25,890 nucleotides of DNA from Promethearchaeota archaeon. Its GTDB lineage: Archaea; Asgardarchaeota; Lokiarchaeia; Sigynarchaeales; SOKP01. The position numbers and the translations under genes were made by a program. Where the stretch lies: the NCBI GenBank assembly GCA_019057775.1, contig JAHLWT010000223.1:1-25890 (forward strand). The letters are read 5' to 3'. Positions 23,692 to 25,890 of the stretch are shown here, piece after piece. Position 1 is the stretch's first letter, and every line of letters begins with the position of its first letter. Below the pieces are notes generated by a model. The model saw only the letters and a program-made list of their open reading frames with translations. It ran no database searches and was not told where the DNA came from.

Positions 23692-24046
23692 TTAATCCAA
23701 AAATTCTTGAATTTCTATTGTATAACCATTAGGATCTTTAAAGAAGAAGTGATAAATATTAAATTTATGATTAATTTTAGGCTTCTCTGTAAGATTCAAT
23801 CCTTGCTTCAATTAATCTATTGTAGATTTCATCAACTTCCTCGGCAACAAATGTTAGAATTGGATTTTTATCCTCATGAAGAATTGACATGTGTGAGCAA
23901 AATCCGATTTTGCTTTGAGAGTTTACATTAAATATTAAACAAACTCTTTGATCCTTATAGATTGTTAACCCTAGAATATTTTGATAAAAATCTGAAGTCT
24001 CTTTGAGATCTCTCGCTCCTAAAAATGTAATAAATTCTTTAAACAT
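23692..24046 (-). pseudogene. VOC (glyoxalase-like) family gene with a single-base frameshift
   Basis: The N-terminal part MFKEFITFLGARDLKETSDFYQ (in part) ... NILGLTIYKD ... LTFVAEEVDEIYNRLIEARI is a typical VOC half-module. The frame ends prematurely at ESYREA with a stop at 23777. One base on (dropping the base at 23782), the frame continues as PKINHKFNIYHFFFKDPNGY and TIEIQEFLD, with a TAA at 23692-23694. That is the exact family C-terminus, including the metal-ligand Glu of the YTIEIQ strand. The corrected protein has 117 residues from the ATG at 24046. It is either a recent loss or an assembly error; the tail is otherwise undamaged. Substrate is not predictable. Confidence 0.8.
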
Positions 24047-24144
24047 CATCAAAATCACGAAATAATAATCAATTATGTTAAAAGTTTAGATTACTTTACA
24101 TTCATATAAAAAATTCATATACATTTATCGATAAGATAAAATTT

Positions 24145-24152
24145 TTTAAATA
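24145..24152 (+). promoter_or_regulatory. TATA box candidate for tfs
   Basis: TTTAAATA, the same octamer as upstream of uvrB and aglB, lies 50 bases before the ATG at 24203. Initiation would be expected near 24176. Confidence 0.45.
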
Positions 24153-24202
24153 CTAATGCATTATACAGTTAATGTTTGATAAGATACGGAATAGTAATTG
24201 AT

Positions 24203-24541
24203 ATGGTTGATTTTTGCCCCGATTGTTCAAACCTTCTCCGCAAAAGAAAAGAAAACGATGAAAATTTTTTAGTTTGCAAATGTGGCTTTCAGAAGGAAAT
24301 ATTTGTTGATGAGATTAAAAGAGAAAAGAACGTTCAAAAAAAGAAACAAGCTTTAGAAAACAATCTTTTAATTGTTTCTGAGAAAGATAAAATTTCAGTT
24401 TATCCTAAGACTAAGAAATTCTGCCCTAAATGTAATAATAAGGAAGCTGAAACCTGGCAACAACAAATGCGGAGTGCTGATGAACCAAGTACTCATTTTT
24501 TTAGATGCACTAAATGTAAACATGTTTGGCGGGAATACTAA
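24203..24541 (+). CDS. tfs: Transcription elongation factor TFS
   Basis: Archaeal TFIIS-like factor that stimulates RNA cleavage by backtracked RNA polymerase. From the ATG at 24203 the protein has 112 residues, the usual length; the TTG at 24176 would only add a non-homologous stretch. The N-terminal zinc ribbon has C5, C8, C25 and C27. The C-terminal ribbon has C74, C77, C102 and C105, with the catalytic hairpin RSADEP (90-95) whose acidic pair enters the polymerase active site. It lies near PCNA and the primase cluster, a frequent archaeal neighbourhood. Confidence 0.95.
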   Translation: MVDFCPDCSNLLRKRKENDENFLVCKCGFQKEIFVDEIKREKNVQKKKQALENNLLIVSEKDKISVYPKTKKFCPKCNNKEAETWQQQMRSADEPSTHFFRCTKCKHVWREY

Positions 24542-24704
24542 TATAGTTTACATAAATAAGAATTCAATTAATAAATCGATTTTTCAATAAAATTGAAAGA
24601 GAATCGTTGTTTAAACACGCTTTTAGAAAAAGATAAAAAATAATATTAATTCTGATATATAACGCTATAATTATCTTATTTACTCTTATTTTCTCTCGAT
24701 TTAT

Positions 24705-25820
24705 ATGAAACGATTAAAAAGCCTTGATATGGTTAGAGGATTAGCAATGGTATATATGATAGTGGGACACTTGATTACATGGTGGCCTGTTCCTGAAGAA
24801 AAATGGATTTTAATTAGTTATGTATCTATTCTTTCCACATTAGGAGCTGTTGGATTCACTTTTATATCTGGAATAAGCACTATGATATCGTATAGGAATA
24901 GAATTATAAAAGTTGATAAAGATGAAAATTATAGTTATCCTCAAGTAAAATATGAATACCTTTTTAGAGCGGCGTTCATAATAACTCTGGGTTTAATTTA
25001 TAACATATTTGTAGCGATCATGTTCATGGATCCCTCTCTAATATGGACGTGGTTCATATTATTGACGATAGGTGTATGTCTTTTTATGTCGTGGCCACTA
25101 TTAAAGACATCAAAAGCATTTAGAATATCTATTGGAGCTCTTATTTGGATATTTAATCAAATAATCTTAGTTCTATTGACTCCATTTAAGGGACAATTTA
25201 ACTTATTCGGTATTTTATATCATATCTTATATAATAGTATAGACCAAAATATTATATTATCATTTTTCACGTTATTTTTAATAGGAACAGTTATAGGTGA
25301 CATAATCTATGACTTCTCCCTTATTGAAAATGAATTGGAGAAGAGGAAAACAGTAAAAAAAAAGCTGTTATTCCCCTCTTTTTTAATAGGGACAATTCTA
25401 ATTGTCATCAGTTTTTATTTTTTATTACCTTTTTTATTTACGGAAGAAATCTTATCAGCAAAATCAAATTTATGGTGGTTAATTTATTCTTTAGGAATAG
25501 AGATAATTTTTATTTCAATTTTCGTCACCATTGATGTGTATGAATTATTTAAACCTAAAAAGAGCTATAGGTTTTTATATTATTTTTCTTACTATTCCCT
25601 AACTGTTTACCTAATACAAAATATTAATTATTTCCTTTTTTATCAATCTTTGCATTGGTATAATCTTTGGTTTTTTATTCTAATAACAGTAATACTTTAC
25701 GGAATATTTTTAAGGTTCTTCCATCATAAATGGAGTTCGAAACTGTCTTTAAAGATACAGATTGGAAGATTAGCATCAGGAGCGACTCGAAGGGTTATGA
25801 AAAAATCTAAATATAATTAG
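24705..25820 (+). CDS. multi-pass membrane protein, DUF1624/acyltransferase-like
   Basis: 371 residues with about 10 hydrophobic helices and a basic C-terminus. The start RLKSLDMVRGLAMVYMIVGH, with D8, R11 and H22, is the signature of the DUF1624/HGSNAT and acyltransferase-3-like membrane superfamily, which moves acyl groups across or onto sugars at the membrane. The donor and acceptor cannot be read from the sequence. A GATATATAACG element about 45 bases upstream is a possible TATA box. Not in an operon in this window. Confidence 0.75.
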   Translation: MKRLKSLDMVRGLAMVYMIVGHLITWWPVPEEKWILISYVSILSTLGAVGFTFISGISTMISYRNRIIKVDKDENYSYPQVKYEYLFRAAFIITLGLIYNIFVAIMFMDPSLIWTWFILLTIGVCLFMSWPLLKTSKAFRISIGALIWIFNQIILVLLTPFKGQFNLFGILYHILYNSIDQNIILSFFTLFLIGTVIGDIIYDFSLIENELEKRKTVKKKLLFPSFLIGTILIVISFYFLLPFLFTEEILSAKSNLWWLIYSLGIEIIFISIFVTIDVYELFKPKKSYRFLYYFSYYSLTVYLIQNINYFLFYQSLHWYNLWFFILITVILYGIFLRFFHHKWSSKLSLKIQIGRLASGATRRVMKKSKYN

Positions 25821-25890
25821 TGTGAATAATTTTTAATTTAAATTCTTGAGTTTATAAGTTATTACTTCTTCATAACTTCTTCTCTCTGTA

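Noticed and set aside
1..25890. CRISPR arrays, rRNA, tRNA or transposons
   Set aside because: I found no regularly spaced repeats, no tRNA-like cloverleaf, no rRNA sequence and no transposase in the window.

Overview
The window is AT-rich (most intergenic DNA is nearly pure A/T) and carries an archaeal information-processing gene set: PCNA, both primase subunits, GINS, RFC small subunit, EF-1A, aIF2-alpha, Nop10, exosome Csl4, RpoL/Rpb11, TFS and the oligosaccharyltransferase AglB/STT3. Beside these are proteins of eukaryotic flavour: a GOLPH3/GPP34-like protein, an Arf-type small GTPase and a METTL5-like methyltransferase. Together with one small family that I remember from Lokiarchaeal leucine-rich-repeat proteins, this points to an Asgard archaeon, most likely of the Lokiarchaeia. 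That placement is an inference from gene content.

Layout. 1-1150: tail of a SAM methyltransferase and a GPP34-like gene whose 3' end looks frameshifted. 1224-7237 (minus): uvrB, then a very large aglB with about 550 extra residues of repeated beta-sandwich domains. 7429-10794: truA, rfcS (convergent, overlapping) and enolase. 10803-13016: METTL5-like methyltransferase, then a plus-strand csl4 / 73-aa ORF / rpoL cluster. 13097-14766: Lokiarchaeal family protein, then an RNase III-like gene and a DUF99 gene in tandem. 14807-17080 (minus): Arf-like GTPase with a broken 5' end, a 477-base gap, and EF-1A. 17394-19000: unknown gene, then aIF2-alpha and nop10. 18997-23166 (minus): replication cluster PCNA-PriL-PriS-GINS. 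23336-25820: OB-fold protein, frameshifted VOC gene, TFS, and a membrane acyltransferase-like protein.

The main discovery candidate is in the EF-1A gene. The uninterrupted reading frame ends with an aberrant tail just after the conserved RDMG. The missing EF-1A C-terminus (TVAVGIVKD...) lies in the same frame a few codons further on. The 30 bases between them form a perfect 10-bp hairpin. With its flanks it folds into a bulge-helix-bulge: a 4-bp central helix with a 3-nt bulge on each side. Cutting each bulge between its second and third nucleotide, the rule for the archaeal tRNA splicing endonuclease, removes exactly 30 nt (15802-15831) and restores RDMGRTVAVGIVKD. This looks like a BHB-type intron in a protein-coding, essential mRNA.

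Three other genes (GPP34-like, Arf-like GTPase, VOC) appear to carry single-base frame breaks. These may be assembly errors, decay or recoding, and sequence alone cannot decide between them.
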